A stretch of 64,000 bases of DNA from Nonlabens sp. MB-3u-79 (GTDB taxonomy: Bacteria > Bacteroidota > Bacteroidia > Flavobacteriales > Flavobacteriaceae), in assembly GCF_002831625.1 (NCBI RefSeq), contig NZ_CP025116.1, positions 2,471,501 through 2,535,500 on the forward strand, read 5' to 3'. The notes beneath the pieces were generated by a model, which worked only from the letters and a program-made list of their open reading frames with translations, ran no database searches and was not told where the DNA came from. This document shows positions 52,258 through 62,795 of this stretch, piece by piece; within the stretch, counting starts at the first letter, position 1; every line of letters starts with the position of its first letter. Both the position numbers and the translations under genes were made by a program.

Positions 52258-52542
52258 AATTGTGATTTTTAGATTCAGTGCAATATATAATATTTTTAGT
52301 AAAAACACGTTAATAAACTATATTCATCGATGAAATACGCTTTATTCAACAATAAATGGTGTAAATAAACGATATTATTATCAAATGTTACTTAATAAAA
52401 ACACCCTATTCATTACAATAAATTTTAAAACAGCACCTAATTTCACAGTGACAGGTCCTTTTATTGGACTTTTGTTATAGAATTACTATCTAATTAAGCG
52501 ACGAGGAACACCTTTTTACAAACTTATTTTCTATAGAAACTA

Positions 52543-53844
52543 TTGATTAGTTTTACTGTAAATTCAACTATCATCTTAAGTAAAGGAAAAAAAGCAATAC
52601 AAATTACTCTTCTAGTTCTAGCAGGAGAAGCCATTTTTATTTTACCCTTTGTACTCGCACGTATCTTTAGGCCTACCGTACTTGATGTTTTTAAACTTAC
52701 TAATCTAGAACTAGGGACTTGTTTTTCTGTTTATGGAACGGTAGCTTTTGTGTCCTATTTTTTTGGTGGAAGTTTTGCAGATAAATACCAACCGCGCTAT
52801 TTGATGGCGATATCGTTGATTTTTACTGCTCTTGGAGGTATTTATATGTCTACCTATCCATCATTCTTTGGTCTAACTATGCTTTATGGTTATTGGGGTT
52901 TTACAACTATTTTTCTTTTTTGGGCTGCAATGATTAAAGCTACTAGAGTTTGGGGAGGAAAGCTCCAACAAGGAATTGCATTTGGACTGCTCGATGGTGG
53001 TCGCGGGTTGGTTTCCTTTGTTTTTGGTTGGTTGGGGATTCTGATCTTCTCTTGGGTTATAGTGGATGAAATAGAAACTGCTACATTATTAGAACGCAAG
53101 CAAGCTTACACCTATGTTCTATTAATTTGCTCAGGAATCATTGCTTTTATAGGAGTTTTATTGATTGTTTTAATCAAAAATGATCCTTCCATAGAAATGA
53201 CCGTTGAAAAAACAACAACTCATCAACTCTTAAAAAAGTACTTAGAAGTTATTAAAATTCCGTCGGTGTGGCTATTGATGATTATTATACTCTGTGCCTA
53301 CACTGGTTACAAAATCACAGATGTGCATTCACAATATGCCAATGAAGTGATGGGATATAATGAAAGTGATGCCGCAGCGATAGGAAGTAACCTTTTAGGA
53401 ATACGCGTACTCATAGGTATTGCGGTAGGACTTCTAGCAGATAAGACCAGATCCTCTTTTATGATGATGATTTGCTTTGGTATTAGTATTGTAGGTTCCC
53501 TCATCTTTGCCTCTGGAGTGATAGCTCCTAACACCTCTATGTTGTTTTGGTTCACCATTATTAGCTTGGCAACAGGTGTTTATGCTTTTAGAACGCTATA
53601 TTTCTCTGCTATTCAAGAAGGTGAAATTCCGCTTCAGGTAACTGGAACAGCTGTTGGTTTGATCTCTTTGATAGGTTTTACACCAGATATCTTTATGGGT
53701 CCAGCAATGGGTTTTTTAATAGATAATTCTCCTGGCGAATTAGGTTTTCAAAAAGTGTTTCTTATGCTCGCCATTTTTGCCTTGATAGGTTTACTAGCCT
53801 CTGTAGTTTTTTACCGTATTAATAAGCCTAATAGGACTTTATAG
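52543..53844 (+). CDS. MFS transporter
   Basis: This 433-residue major facilitator superfamily protein has about twelve transmembrane helices. GGSFADKYQPRYLMA near 80 resembles the MFS loop 2-3 signature, and GLLADKTRSSFMM is the second-half counterpart. The substrate is unknown. The first available start is TTG at 52543, since no ATG lies before the first helix. It is divergent from the lipoprotein gene and 82 bases from the convergent PAS-LuxR regulator gene. Confidence 0.82.
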   Translation: MISFTVNSTIILSKGKKAIQITLLVLAGEAIFILPFVLARIFRPTVLDVFKLTNLELGTCFSVYGTVAFVSYFFGGSFADKYQPRYLMAISLIFTALGGIYMSTYPSFFGLTMLYGYWGFTTIFLFWAAMIKATRVWGGKLQQGIAFGLLDGGRGLVSFVFGWLGILIFSWVIVDEIETATLLERKQAYTYVLLICSGIIAFIGVLLIVLIKNDPSIEMTVEKTTTHQLLKKYLEVIKIPSVWLLMIIILCAYTGYKITDVHSQYANEVMGYNESDAAAIGSNLLGIRVLIGIAVGLLADKTRSSFMMMICFGISIVGSLIFASGVIAPNTSMLFWFTIISLATGVYAFRTLYFSAIQEGEIPLQVTGTAVGLISLIGFTPDIFMGPAMGFLIDNSPGELGFQKVFLMLAIFALIGLLASVVFYRINKPNRTL

Positions 53845-53926
53845 AGGCATTCCCTTTCTACTTTTTTTCTTTTGAAAGTATTAGTAGAGGCACCCCTTTA
53901 TTTAGAGTAAATAGCATTTATAGACA

Positions 53927-54712
53927 TTAATTATTAGTAAAATGAGCCAGAAGCTCTGAAGCTTTATTCACGTCCAACTTCTTATAGATATTTTTAATAT
54001 GCGTTTTAACCGTGTGAGGCGATATAAATTCGGTGCTAGCAATCCATTTGTAATCTTTCCCTTCTAACAAATAAGCGATAATCTTTTTCTCCGAAGGTGT
54101 TAGTACATAAATAGAATAATAAATGGTACGGTCGTAAATAGTTTCCTGTTCTTCTCCCCTATTTAAACGCACCAAACCGCGGACTCCGTTAAAATCTAGT
54201 ACGGATTCATAACAAATTCCTGTAGAAATATAGGGACGCCCTTGATCGTCAAAGTCTGCATAGGAGCTGTATTCTACAACAGGAGTAATCTTACCTGTCC
54301 TATTATTTTGCATATGGTAATGCAGCTCAAATACAACAGCATATTTTTCTTTTAAGGAAAGCTCTTGAACAATAGCATTCATAGCGGGAAATAAATCTTT
54401 AGAAAGCGCATTAAAGTCTTTCCCCAATATTATTTCTGATAAAATTTGCAATCCTTTCCCATAAAAATCTACTGGTTTCATTCCTGTAAACGCAGTACAC
54501 GAATTACTGATAAATTCATATTTCAAATCTTGAAGGTTGAGAATGTATCGAATAGAATTGATGTTAAGACCGTCAATAGCATGGGATTTGAATGATTCAA
54601 GAAAGGAAGCAATATCTTGTTCTTTCTGTGAAGCAATAGCACGCAGCTCTTTTCTATGTGCTTCTAGTGAAGCTTTTATGAGTTTTTCTTTACCGATTGT
54701 TAAATATAACAC
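53927..54712 (-). CDS. PAS-LuxR-type transcription regulator
   Basis: This 261-residue regulator has an N-terminal helical region, a PAS-like sensor domain (about 50-180; RYILNLQDLKYEFISNSCTA) and a C-terminal LuxR/GerE helix-turn-helix (about 198-255; LTPSEKKIIAYLLEGKDYKW and ISPHTVKTHIKNIYKKL). It probably binds DNA in response to a small ligand or redox signal. No response-regulator receiver domain is present. It is a candidate regulator of the neighbouring MFS gene, but that is inference. Confidence 0.85.
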   Translation of the reverse strand: MLYLTIGKEKLIKASLEAHRKELRAIASQKEQDIASFLESFKSHAIDGLNINSIRYILNLQDLKYEFISNSCTAFTGMKPVDFYGKGLQILSEIILGKDFNALSKDLFPAMNAIVQELSLKEKYAVVFELHYHMQNNRTGKITPVVEYSSYADFDDQGRPYISTGICYESVLDFNGVRGLVRLNRGEEQETIYDRTIYYSIYVLTPSEKKIIAYLLEGKDYKWIASTEFISPHTVKTHIKNIYKKLDVNKASELLAHFTNN

Positions 54713-54760
54713 AAAAATTAATTATAAAATTTAAATGCAAATCATCTATGATTAAAACAA

Positions 54761-54788
54761 AAAAAGCAACCTTTTCAGATTGCTTTTT
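54761..54788 (-). terminator. Terminator of zinc metalloprotease gene
   Basis: AAAAAGCAA pairs with TTGCTTTTT around a 10-base loop, downstream of the minus-strand protease gene. Confidence 0.7.
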
Positions 54789-54810
54789 TATACATAATAT
54801 AGGAATATGC

Positions 54811-57255
54811 TTATCGCGGATTTAAAACGATATCTACTCTTGCTAGCAAGTCCGCGTAGTGATATTGATCTACTTTATTAGTAGTCGCGTTTCTTTTACT
54901 GCGCAAGATGTATTGCAAGCTGTTCAATTGCCCTCTCACCAATGCTCTAACGTCACTTTGAGCAACGTTATAATCACTACGTGAAGGATCTGTTGTCATC
55001 AGGTACTGCAGTCGGTCTACGTAAGCTCTTTGTAAGTTTCTTTTGTAGATATCTACATCTGATCTAGAAAACATAGCTTTTTGCAAGTCTTGTAATAAGT
55101 CTATTGCCGCATAATAATCGGTATCAACCGTTTCTGAATTGATCAATCTACCGATGCGATCAAAGCTTAATAAGCTATTTAAGTGGCGCGTCTGTACCGA
55201 TCTTAAAACTTCAAAATAACCGTCTGGATTAATGTTTTGAAGGATTTGCTTATCGACCAACCAAGTAGGAGTATCCAATACATTTTCTTGAATCCACGCT
55301 ACAGATTCTTTTTGTGTTTTTTTATCTACCGAACTGTAAATAGTACCTGACTGTAAAGGTTTCTTAAGATTCTCGTTGACCCCACCTACATTAGTCACCA
55401 CATGACCTACATACCTAGAATATACTCCTAAAAGCTCTCCGTATAACTCTTCAAGATCGTCGTAATTGTTAGTTTGATCTGAGGTCCATTCTGGTAAATT
55501 TTTTGCGACATATTTCAGGTTTTTAATTCCATAAGTACTGGCTTTTATTGGGTCATTACCTATTGCTTCAGTCTGTGATTGAGGATCAAATCTACTGCTC
55601 TGACGGCCAAATTTAAATTTAGGATCGCCAGATTTTTCCATAATCCAGTCATTCAAGGTTTTTGTTTCTTGCTCTGGAGAAGTAGCGTTAGGAATCACTC
55701 GATAGCCCCAGTTAGTCGCATAGTGATCATAAGGTCCCATCTGGCGCACAAATCTGATGTTTTCATCACCTGGTTGTGCAATATAATTGTATCGTGCATA
55801 ATCCATTAGACTTGCAGCTATACCATTCTTTTGAGTAAAATCTCCATCTCTATAATCTTCAACATCATACGCATAACTAGCTGCCATGTTATGAGGGAAA
55901 CCAAGGGCATGACCAACTTCATGAGCAATTACTTGACGCATCATCTCTCCTATTTCTTCTGCATTGGTATTTAAGGTTCTCGCGCTAGGGTTTGCTGCTC
56001 CAGTTTCTAATAAGTACCTGTTTCTATACGACCTCAAATGATTGTGGTACCAAATGATATCACTTTCTATAATTTCTCCACTTCGGGGGTCGCTGACTGA
56101 CGGTCCCACTGCATTGCGAGTGGTACTTGCCACATAACGCACTACAGAATAACGAATGTCTTCTGGACTAAACTCTGGGTCTTCCTCTGGTGTAGGCGCA
56201 TCCCTTGCGATGATTGCATTTTTAAATCCTGCTGTTTCAAATGGCTTTTGCCAGTCCTCAATACCTTGTTTGATATATTCCTTGAGACTTTCTGGTGTTC
56301 CTAGATCTAAGTAATAGATGATAGGCTTCACTGGTTCTACCAACTCCCCTCTTGCATAGGCTTCTGGATCCTTAGGCTCCAATCTCCACCGGCGTATATA
56401 GGTCTTCTGATCTGCCTTTAAGGCTGCACTAGAATAATCGATTTGATCCACCGTAAAGAAACCAACTCTAGGGTCGTATAATCTAGGTTGCATAGGTTCT
56501 TTAGGAAGAAGAATCATGGATTGATTCATCTGTAAACTTATAGAACCCACAGAGCCGTTAGAAGGTGGTTGAGCAGCTGTGTAAGTAAAATCTTGTTTGA
56601 CCTCTATATTTTCTGGAAAAGATTTTACCGAATTGATAAAACTTCTGTCTTTATCTAAGTTACGTACCTTATACTCACTTCTTAATCTTGGACTCAAACC
56701 ACTTATAGAAGGAACATCTGTACTGAAGAATTTAGTGACATCAATAAGCGTTGCCGTAGAATCGGCATCAAAAGCTAGGATGTCAAAAGCATATAAAATA
56801 GGCTCGTAATTATTGACTTTTACAGAACTATTAATCGCTGCATTCTCATCAAGGGCTACTTCTGAATACGATTTTACTTTCAATAAAATTTTATCTTGAA
56901 AACGCTCCCATGAAACCACTTGCTGATTGGTTTTACTACCTGCGTTCATGTAGCCACCACCTAAATTAGATGGAATTTGAGCGATACGACTTACCCATAA
57001 CATATCTTTTTTCAACAAGTTGTTAGGTATCTCATAGAAAAAGTCCTCTCCTACTTGATGGGTTTTAAAAAGACCTTCGTCCGTGAGGGCTTCACTTGTG
57101 ATGACTGTATCATAAGATTTGAATTTTGATTTTTTCTTGCTGCTTTTTGCTGCAGCTTCTTTACTAGCTTCAGCCACTGCTTTTTGAGTTGTTTTACAAC
57201 TACTCAATAATAAAGTCATTGCTATGACTAGGGTGGCGAGGATTATTTTTTTCAT
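54811..57255 (-). CDS. Zinc-dependent metalloprotease lipoprotein (DUF4953/DUF5117/5118-like)
   Basis: This 814-residue lipoprotein (lipobox LSSC, Cys20) is a predicted zinc metalloprotease. The active-site helix H445-E446-VG-H449-ALGFPH455-N matches the extended metzincin-like zinc signature HExxHxxGFxH, so H445, H449 and H455 should bind zinc. The N-terminal region (about 40-200) is DUF5118/DUF5117-like by memory and the C-terminal region DUF4953-like. It is anchored in the envelope and its substrate is unknown. ATG at 57255 is preferred over the upstream ATG at 57270. Confidence 0.88.
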   Translation of the reverse strand: MKKIILATLVIAMTLLLSSCKTTQKAVAEASKEAAAKSSKKKSKFKSYDTVITSEALTDEGLFKTHQVGEDFFYEIPNNLLKKDMLWVSRIAQIPSNLGGGYMNAGSKTNQQVVSWERFQDKILLKVKSYSEVALDENAAINSSVKVNNYEPILYAFDILAFDADSTATLIDVTKFFSTDVPSISGLSPRLRSEYKVRNLDKDRSFINSVKSFPENIEVKQDFTYTAAQPPSNGSVGSISLQMNQSMILLPKEPMQPRLYDPRVGFFTVDQIDYSSAALKADQKTYIRRWRLEPKDPEAYARGELVEPVKPIIYYLDLGTPESLKEYIKQGIEDWQKPFETAGFKNAIIARDAPTPEEDPEFSPEDIRYSVVRYVASTTRNAVGPSVSDPRSGEIIESDIIWYHNHLRSYRNRYLLETGAANPSARTLNTNAEEIGEMMRQVIAHEVGHALGFPHNMAASYAYDVEDYRDGDFTQKNGIAASLMDYARYNYIAQPGDENIRFVRQMGPYDHYATNWGYRVIPNATSPEQETKTLNDWIMEKSGDPKFKFGRQSSRFDPQSQTEAIGNDPIKASTYGIKNLKYVAKNLPEWTSDQTNNYDDLEELYGELLGVYSRYVGHVVTNVGGVNENLKKPLQSGTIYSSVDKKTQKESVAWIQENVLDTPTWLVDKQILQNINPDGYFEVLRSVQTRHLNSLLSFDRIGRLINSETVDTDYYAAIDLLQDLQKAMFSRSDVDIYKRNLQRAYVDRLQYLMTTDPSRSDYNVAQSDVRALVRGQLNSLQYILRSKRNATTNKVDQYHYADLLARVDIVLNPR

Positions 57256-57816
57256 TTCTAAAGGGATCATTTAAATTCAGGAACAAAATAGGACATAATT
57301 ACCACCTTTTATTTCAGATGTAAAAAGCTTAACAAAACTCTAAGAAATAAGTTGCTCAGCTTTTAGCTCGAGTAAACGACTCGATTTGATCAACAGTTTA
57401 AAGGTTTAATCGGTTTTCTGCGGTCAAAATGAAAATATTTTGTTGTCCTATTATTCCTTTTTAAAAGCCTTCAAAAAAAAGTACTCCCATTGATATGTGA
57501 GGCACTTGTATCTCATCCAGAAATGAATATGGCCTAGAAAAGAGGTTGAAAAACCCTGCCTTGAAGTAAACCTTTTGAGAAGGAACCATTAAAGAATTAT
57601 TTTAAGATATTCTGAAAACAGTATAAAACAAAACTGTTGTATGGCTACATTGTTGGTTAGCAGTTATCTAATTCTGATTTTTGCAAATAAACTACCTTAT
57701 AGAGTTTGCGATGAAGTTAGTTGCTGTTCCGCTTTCGCGAAAGCGTGTAAAAAATACCTCTCTAGAAAACATAAAATAATTGCTCATATCCTTAAAGTAG
57801 CTTAACTTTACTTTAT
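57256..57816. other. Divergent intergenic region upstream of spoT
   Basis: These 561 bases hold one palindrome (57730-57745) and AT-rich sequence. No gene is supported, and no exact TAnnTTTG box before spoT was found; TAACTTTA at 57803 is the nearest. Confidence 0.4.
57730..57745. repeat. Iterated palindrome copy 14 (upstream of spoT)
   Basis: A perfect 16-bp copy 72 bases before the spoT start. Confidence 0.9.
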
Positions 57817-60018
57817 ATGACTGATGTCGAGATCAAAGAAGAAAATAAGCAGATAGCTAGAGGTTATAAAGATCTTTTAAAGATAAGTTATCAAATGCTT
57901 AACGATGAAGATAAAAAGCTGATTAGAAAGGCTTTTGACATCGCGGTAGAGGCACATGCTCCACAGCGTAGGAAGTCTGGGGAGGCTTATATTTTCCATC
58001 CCATAGCCGTAGCAAAAATAGTAGCTAAGCAAATAGGCTTAGACGCAACAGCCATAGCTGCAGCATTGTTACACGATGTTGTAGAAGATACACAATACAC
58101 ACTTTCAGACATAGAACAACTTTTTGGGGAAACTATTGCTCGCATAGTAGACGGTCTGACAAAGATTGCCCATCTTAAAAAGGATGCTGATATCTCGCAA
58201 CAGGCAGAGAATTTCCGTAAAATGTTATTGACGCTTAATGATGACATTCGGGTGATCATTATCAAAATAGCAGACCGTTTGCACAACATGCAGACAATGG
58301 ATAGCATGCCCGACTATAAGCAAGTTAAAATAGCTAGTGAAACCCTTTATATCTATGCTCCCATTGCACATAGGTTAGGACTTTATAACATCAAGACAGA
58401 ACTGGAAGATTTAGGTTTAAAGTACACAGAACCTGAAGTTTTTGAAGATATCCAGCAATCCATTATTGAAAGTAAAGAAGAGCAAAAAGAGTATATAAAG
58501 AATTTTAGTGGTGTTATCGATGAGAGTTTAAAAAGTGAAGGACTGGAATACCGTATTTCTGGTAGGCCTAAATCTGTTTTTTCTATACGTCGCAAGATGC
58601 TCAAACAAGGGGTGACTTTTGATGAAGTCTATGACAAGTTTGCCGTGCGCATCATTTTTAGAAGTGATCGCGCCAATGAGAAGTTTCTAGCTTGGAAAAT
58701 ATACTCGGTGGTTACCGACCACTTTACACCTAATCCGGTGCGCCTTAGAGACTGGATCAGTTCACCCAAATCCACTGGTTATGAAGCTTTACACATCACC
58801 GTAATGGGACCTGATGGAAGATGGGTAGAAGTACAAATACGATCAGAACGCATGCATGAAATAGCCGAAAAAGGTTATGCGGCGCATTATAAATACAAAC
58901 AAGGAAGTAAAGAAGACGGTCTAGAAGAATGGTTGAATAGGTTGCAAGAAGCACTGGAAAACCAGGATGGAAGTGCCGTAGACTTTGTAGAGCAATTTAA
59001 ACTTAACCTCTACAGTAAGGAGATTTTTGTCTTTACTCCTGCTGGCGAATTAAAATCCTTACCAAAAGGGTCTACACCTCTAGATTTTGCTTTTTCTATT
59101 CACACTGAAGTAGGTTTACATACCCGCGGTGCAAGAGTTAATGGTAAATTAGTGCCGTTATCCCATGAATTAAAAAGTGGTGATCAGGTAGATATTATTA
59201 CATCGGAGAATCAAAAGCCTACTAAAAACTGGCTGGATTATGCAACCACAGCAAGAGCGCGAGCCAAAATAAAAAGTGCCTTAAAAGAAGATCAAAAAAT
59301 TGTAGCCTCAGACGGTAAAGAAATCCTATTAAGAAAGTTAAAGTCTCAAAAAATTCCTCTGGATGAGACCAGCGTGAATCAAATGGTTAACTTTTTTAAA
59401 TTAAAAACGAGTCATGATCTTTTCTTTAGAGTAGGAAATGGAACGATAGATAACAAAGCTATCAAGGAATATGCTAACAGTCGCAGTAATGCACTGTACT
59501 CCTTTATAAAGAGTAAAATGCGCAAGCCTAAAGAGAATCCTGATTTACACAAAGAAGAAGTCACTGAGAATTTTGACGCGTTAGTATTCGGCAAAGAAGG
59601 AACCAGCCTAGATTATACACTTTCTAAATGTTGTAATCCTATTCCTGGAGATGCTGTTTTTGGATTTACAACTGTAAGCGAAGGTATTAAGGTTCATAAA
59701 AGCAACTGTCCCAATGCTATAAGTCTTCAAAGTAAATTTGCCTACCGAATTATAAGTGCTAAATGGATAGATTCTACGCAACGAGAATACAAAGCAGAGA
59801 TAAAGTTAACAGGTATTGACAGGATGGGGCTGGTACAAGAAATTACTGGACTTATTTCAGAAAATATGCATGTAAACATCAGGAACATTTCCTTTAATAG
59901 TAATCATGGAGTTTTTACAGGAGAGATTACAGTAGTGGTGCCTCATAAAAACTTACTTACTTCACTGATTCAAAACCTAAATAAAATAAGTGGTATCGAT
60001 AAGGTAACCAGATTTTAA
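57817..60018 (+). CDS. spoT: Bifunctional (p)ppGpp synthetase/hydrolase
   Basis: This 733-residue RelA/SpoT protein makes and degrades the alarmone (p)ppGpp. The HD hydrolase domain has H61 and the H86-D87 pair of LLHDVVED. The synthetase domain has STGYEALHITVMGPDG and VEVQIRSERMHEIAEKG. Then come a TGS domain (IFVFTPAGELKSLPKGSTPL) and a C-terminal ACT domain (from about 650). Both hydrolase and synthetase appear intact. It is followed at 9 bases by fur, then purA, so the three are one unit linking stringent response, metal control and purine synthesis. Confidence 0.96.
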   Translation: MTDVEIKEENKQIARGYKDLLKISYQMLNDEDKKLIRKAFDIAVEAHAPQRRKSGEAYIFHPIAVAKIVAKQIGLDATAIAAALLHDVVEDTQYTLSDIEQLFGETIARIVDGLTKIAHLKKDADISQQAENFRKMLLTLNDDIRVIIIKIADRLHNMQTMDSMPDYKQVKIASETLYIYAPIAHRLGLYNIKTELEDLGLKYTEPEVFEDIQQSIIESKEEQKEYIKNFSGVIDESLKSEGLEYRISGRPKSVFSIRRKMLKQGVTFDEVYDKFAVRIIFRSDRANEKFLAWKIYSVVTDHFTPNPVRLRDWISSPKSTGYEALHITVMGPDGRWVEVQIRSERMHEIAEKGYAAHYKYKQGSKEDGLEEWLNRLQEALENQDGSAVDFVEQFKLNLYSKEIFVFTPAGELKSLPKGSTPLDFAFSIHTEVGLHTRGARVNGKLVPLSHELKSGDQVDIITSENQKPTKNWLDYATTARARAKIKSALKEDQKIVASDGKEILLRKLKSQKIPLDETSVNQMVNFFKLKTSHDLFFRVGNGTIDNKAIKEYANSRSNALYSFIKSKMRKPKENPDLHKEEVTENFDALVFGKEGTSLDYTLSKCCNPIPGDAVFGFTTVSEGIKVHKSNCPNAISLQSKFAYRIISAKWIDSTQREYKAEIKLTGIDRMGLVQEITGLISENMHVNIRNISFNSNHGVFTGEITVVVPHKNLLTSLIQNLNKISGIDKVTRF

Positions 60019-60027
60019 TATATTTAT

Positions 60028-60492
60028 ATGAGTAAAATTATCAACACTCTTGAAAAAGAACAAGAAACAGTAAGGGATGTATTCACCCAATTTTTGAGTG
60101 ACAACAAGCATCGCAAGACACCTGAGCGCTATGCTATTCTAGACGAAATTTATGCCAGTGAAGATCACTTTGACGTAGAGTCCCTATATATAAAAATGAA
60201 GGAACAAAACTACCGTGTAAGCCGCGCTACGCTTTATAATACCATAGAATTATTACTGGAATGTAAACTGGTTAGAAGACATCAATTTGGTCAAAATCAA
60301 TCGCATTATGAGAAGTCTTATTTTGATAGACAGCACGATCATTTGATCCTGACCGATAACCACGAAGTGATCGAATTTTGTGACCCGAGAATTGAGTCGA
60401 TAAAAAAAACAATTGAAGAGGTGTTTGATGTGACAATTACCAATCATTCTTTATACTTTTACGGAGTTAAAAACACAACTGAAAAACAGTAA
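60028..60492 (+). CDS. fur: Fur-family metal-responsive regulator
   Basis: This 154-residue Fur-family repressor has an N-terminal winged helix ([39 protein letters not shown]) and a C-terminal dimerisation/metal domain with [20 protein letters not shown]. The zinc-ligand Cys pairs of classical Fur are missing, so it may depend on His/Asp ligands only. It lies 9 bases after spoT and 2 bases before purA. Whether it senses iron, zinc or peroxide is not decidable. Confidence 0.88.
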   Translation: MSKIINTLEKEQETVRDVFTQFLSDNKHRKTPERYAILDEIYASEDHFDVESLYIKMKEQNYRVSRATLYNTIELLLECKLVRRHQFGQNQSHYEKSYFDRQHDHLILTDNHEVIEFCDPRIESIKKTIEEVFDVTITNHSLYFYGVKNTTEKQ

Positions 60493-60494
60493 CA

Positions 60495-61766
60495 ATGGCA
60501 GTAGATTTATTGCTCGGCCTTCAATGGGGTGACGAGGGAAAAGGAAAGATCGTAGACGTATTAACCTCTAAATATGACATCATCGCTAGATTTCAAGGTG
60601 GACCTAATGCAGGTCACACATTAGAATTTGACGGTATAAAACATGTTTTAAGAACGATTCCCTCTGGAATTTTTCATGAGAAATCAATGAACGTTATTGG
60701 TAACGGTGTCGTTATAGATCCTGTAGTTTTTATACAAGAGCTGGAAGGCCTAAAACAATTTGATATTGATTTCAAGAGCAAATTGATCCTTTCTAGAAAA
60801 GCACATGTTATATTACCTACACACCGTTTGCTTGATGCTGCTTCTGAGGCTTCCAAAGGAAAAGCAAAAATAGGCTCTACTCTTAAGGGAATAGGTCCTA
60901 CGTATATGGATAAAACGGGTCGCAACGGTATCCGATTAGGTGATCTAGAGTTAAACTCTTGGAAAGAAAAATACAGAGCTCTTGCTAATAAGCATGAAGA
61001 ATTGATTGCTTTTCATAATGTTGATATACAGTACAACCTTCAAGAAATGGAGGATGAATTCTTTAAAGCGGTAGAACTTTTAAAGGAACTTACCTTTATA
61101 GATTCTGAAGAATATTTACAACAAGCACAAAAAGACGGGAAAACTATTCTTGCAGAAGGTGCTCAAGGGTCTTTACTAGATATTGATTTTGGAACTTATC
61201 CTTTTGTAACTTCTTCCAATACAACTGCAGCTGGTGCGTGTACTGGTCTAGGAGTTGCTCCAGGTCAGATAGGAGAAGTATATGGTATCTTTAAAGCCTA
61301 CACGACTCGCGTAGGAAGTGGTCCTTTTCCAACTGAACTTTTTGATGAAGTAGGTGCTAAAATGGCCAAAGTAGGTCATGAATTTGGTGCGGTGACAGGT
61401 AGACCACGTAGATGTGGATGGTTGGATCTTGTCGCACTTAAATACACCTGTCAAGTCAATGGAGTAACACAACTCATGATGATGAAAGGTGATGTGCTTT
61501 CTGGTTTTGACGAATTAAAAGTCTGTACTGCTTATACTTATAAAGGAAAGCAAATTACTCACTTGCCTTATAATATTGAGCCTGAAAACGTAACACCGGT
61601 TTATTCTGTATTTAAATGCTGGAAAGAAGATCTTACTAAAATGAGAGAACCTTCTCAATTCCCTAAAGAATTAAATGCCTATATAGACTTTCTAGAAAAG
61701 GAATTAGAAATACCTATCAAGGTTGTAAGCGTAGGTCCAGACAGAACACAGACTATTCACAGATAA
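60495..61766 (+). CDS. purA: Adenylosuccinate synthase
   Basis: This 423-residue GTP-dependent enzyme converts IMP and aspartate to adenylosuccinate. The N-terminal LQWGDEGKGKIVDVL loop (GDEGKGK, catalytic Asp), NAGHTLEFDG with the catalytic His, and GSTLKGIGPTYMDKTGR are hallmarks. It closes the spoT-fur-purA unit and is followed by a terminator. Confidence 0.97.
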   Translation: MAVDLLLGLQWGDEGKGKIVDVLTSKYDIIARFQGGPNAGHTLEFDGIKHVLRTIPSGIFHEKSMNVIGNGVVIDPVVFIQELEGLKQFDIDFKSKLILSRKAHVILPTHRLLDAASEASKGKAKIGSTLKGIGPTYMDKTGRNGIRLGDLELNSWKEKYRALANKHEELIAFHNVDIQYNLQEMEDEFFKAVELLKELTFIDSEEYLQQAQKDGKTILAEGAQGSLLDIDFGTYPFVTSSNTTAAGACTGLGVAPGQIGEVYGIFKAYTTRVGSGPFPTELFDEVGAKMAKVGHEFGAVTGRPRRCGWLDLVALKYTCQVNGVTQLMMMKGDVLSGFDELKVCTAYTYKGKQITHLPYNIEPENVTPVYSVFKCWKEDLTKMREPSQFPKELNAYIDFLEKELEIPIKVVSVGPDRTQTIHR

Positions 61767-61793
61767 TATCACTATTGTATACGGTCCCATTTT

Positions 61794-61822
61794 AAATCCC
61801 AAGCTAACACTTGGGATTTCAT
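61794..61822 (+). terminator. Terminator of spoT-fur-purA
   Basis: AAATCCCAAG pairs with CTTGGGATTT around 6 bases, then T/A residues. It lies between purA and the first DUF368 gene. Confidence 0.75.
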
Positions 61823-61835
61823 TTTAAAAAAAAAT

Positions 61836-62795
61836 ATGTCAGTAAAAAGATATCTAACTATCGCTACTAAAGGGCTTCTCATGGGAGCCGCTGATGTCGT
61901 TCCCGGAGTTTCTGGAGGTACTATTGCTTTTATTACTGGGATTTATGAAGAATTGATCAAAACAATTGATGGCATTGACTTTCAATTATTTAAAGATCTA
62001 TTTAAAATAGGCTTTAAAAAGACCATTGCTAAATACAATCTAGGTTTCCTGCTCGCACTTCTTACAGGAATTGCGATAAGCATACTTAGTCTTTCTAAAT
62101 TACTTACCTATTTATTGCAACATCATTCTGTTTTGCTTTGGTCGTTCTTTTTTGGCTTGGTGCTGGCTAGCGTGTTGTATATAGCTAAGCAAATTTCTTC
62201 TTGGAACACAGGAGTAATTATCGCTATTATAATAGGTACCGTCATCTCCTATTTTGTCACTATTGCCGAGCCATTAGGTTCGCCAGATAGCTGGTGGTAT
62301 ATCATCTTCTCCGGTTTCATCGCTATTATCGCCATGATTTTACCTGGAGTTTCTGGCGCTTTTTTATTATTGCTATTAGGAAGTTATAAAACAGTTTTAG
62401 GTTCTATATCTGGATTATTAGAAGCTGTTATTGCCGGAGAATGGAGTCAGGCATTTGATTATTTTATAAATTTATTCCTTTTTGCTATAGGTTGTATCCT
62501 TGGACTTAAAGTATTTTCAAGACTTCTTACCTGGCTTTTTGAGCATCAAAAAAACCTAACTTTAGCATTGCTCACTGGTTTTATGATTGGTTCTTTAAAC
62601 AAATTATGGCCGTGGAAAGAGGTGCTCAAGTACCGAATAGACAGCCATGGAGAAGAAGTTCCTTTTTTAGAGAAAAGCATCTCTCCTATTTCATTTGAGG
62701 GTGATCCACAGATATTATACGTAATTTCCCTTACACTAATTGGGTTTATAATGATTCTTGTTTTAGAAAAATGGGCTAACAAAAAAACAGTGTAA
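61836..62795 (+). CDS. DUF368 membrane protein 1
   Basis: This 319-residue protein with about eight to ten transmembrane helices belongs to DUF368. The family start MGAADVVPGVSGGTIAFITG (near 17-36) and the repeat of the same pattern, MILPGVSGAFLLLLLGSY (near 168-185), show the internal two-fold repeat typical of these transporters. Some DUF368 proteins have been linked to undecaprenyl phosphate translocation; I cannot confirm this here. It ends with TAA and the next gene continues in the same frame. Confidence 0.88.
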   Translation: MSVKRYLTIATKGLLMGAADVVPGVSGGTIAFITGIYEELIKTIDGIDFQLFKDLFKIGFKKTIAKYNLGFLLALLTGIAISILSLSKLLTYLLQHHSVLLWSFFFGLVLASVLYIAKQISSWNTGVIIAIIIGTVISYFVTIAEPLGSPDSWWYIIFSGFIAIIAMILPGVSGAFLLLLLGSYKTVLGSISGLLEAVIAGEWSQAFDYFINLFLFAIGCILGLKVFSRLLTWLFEHQKNLTLALLTGFMIGSLNKLWPWKEVLKYRIDSHGEEVPFLEKSISPISFEGDPQILYVISLTLIGFIMILVLEKWANKKTV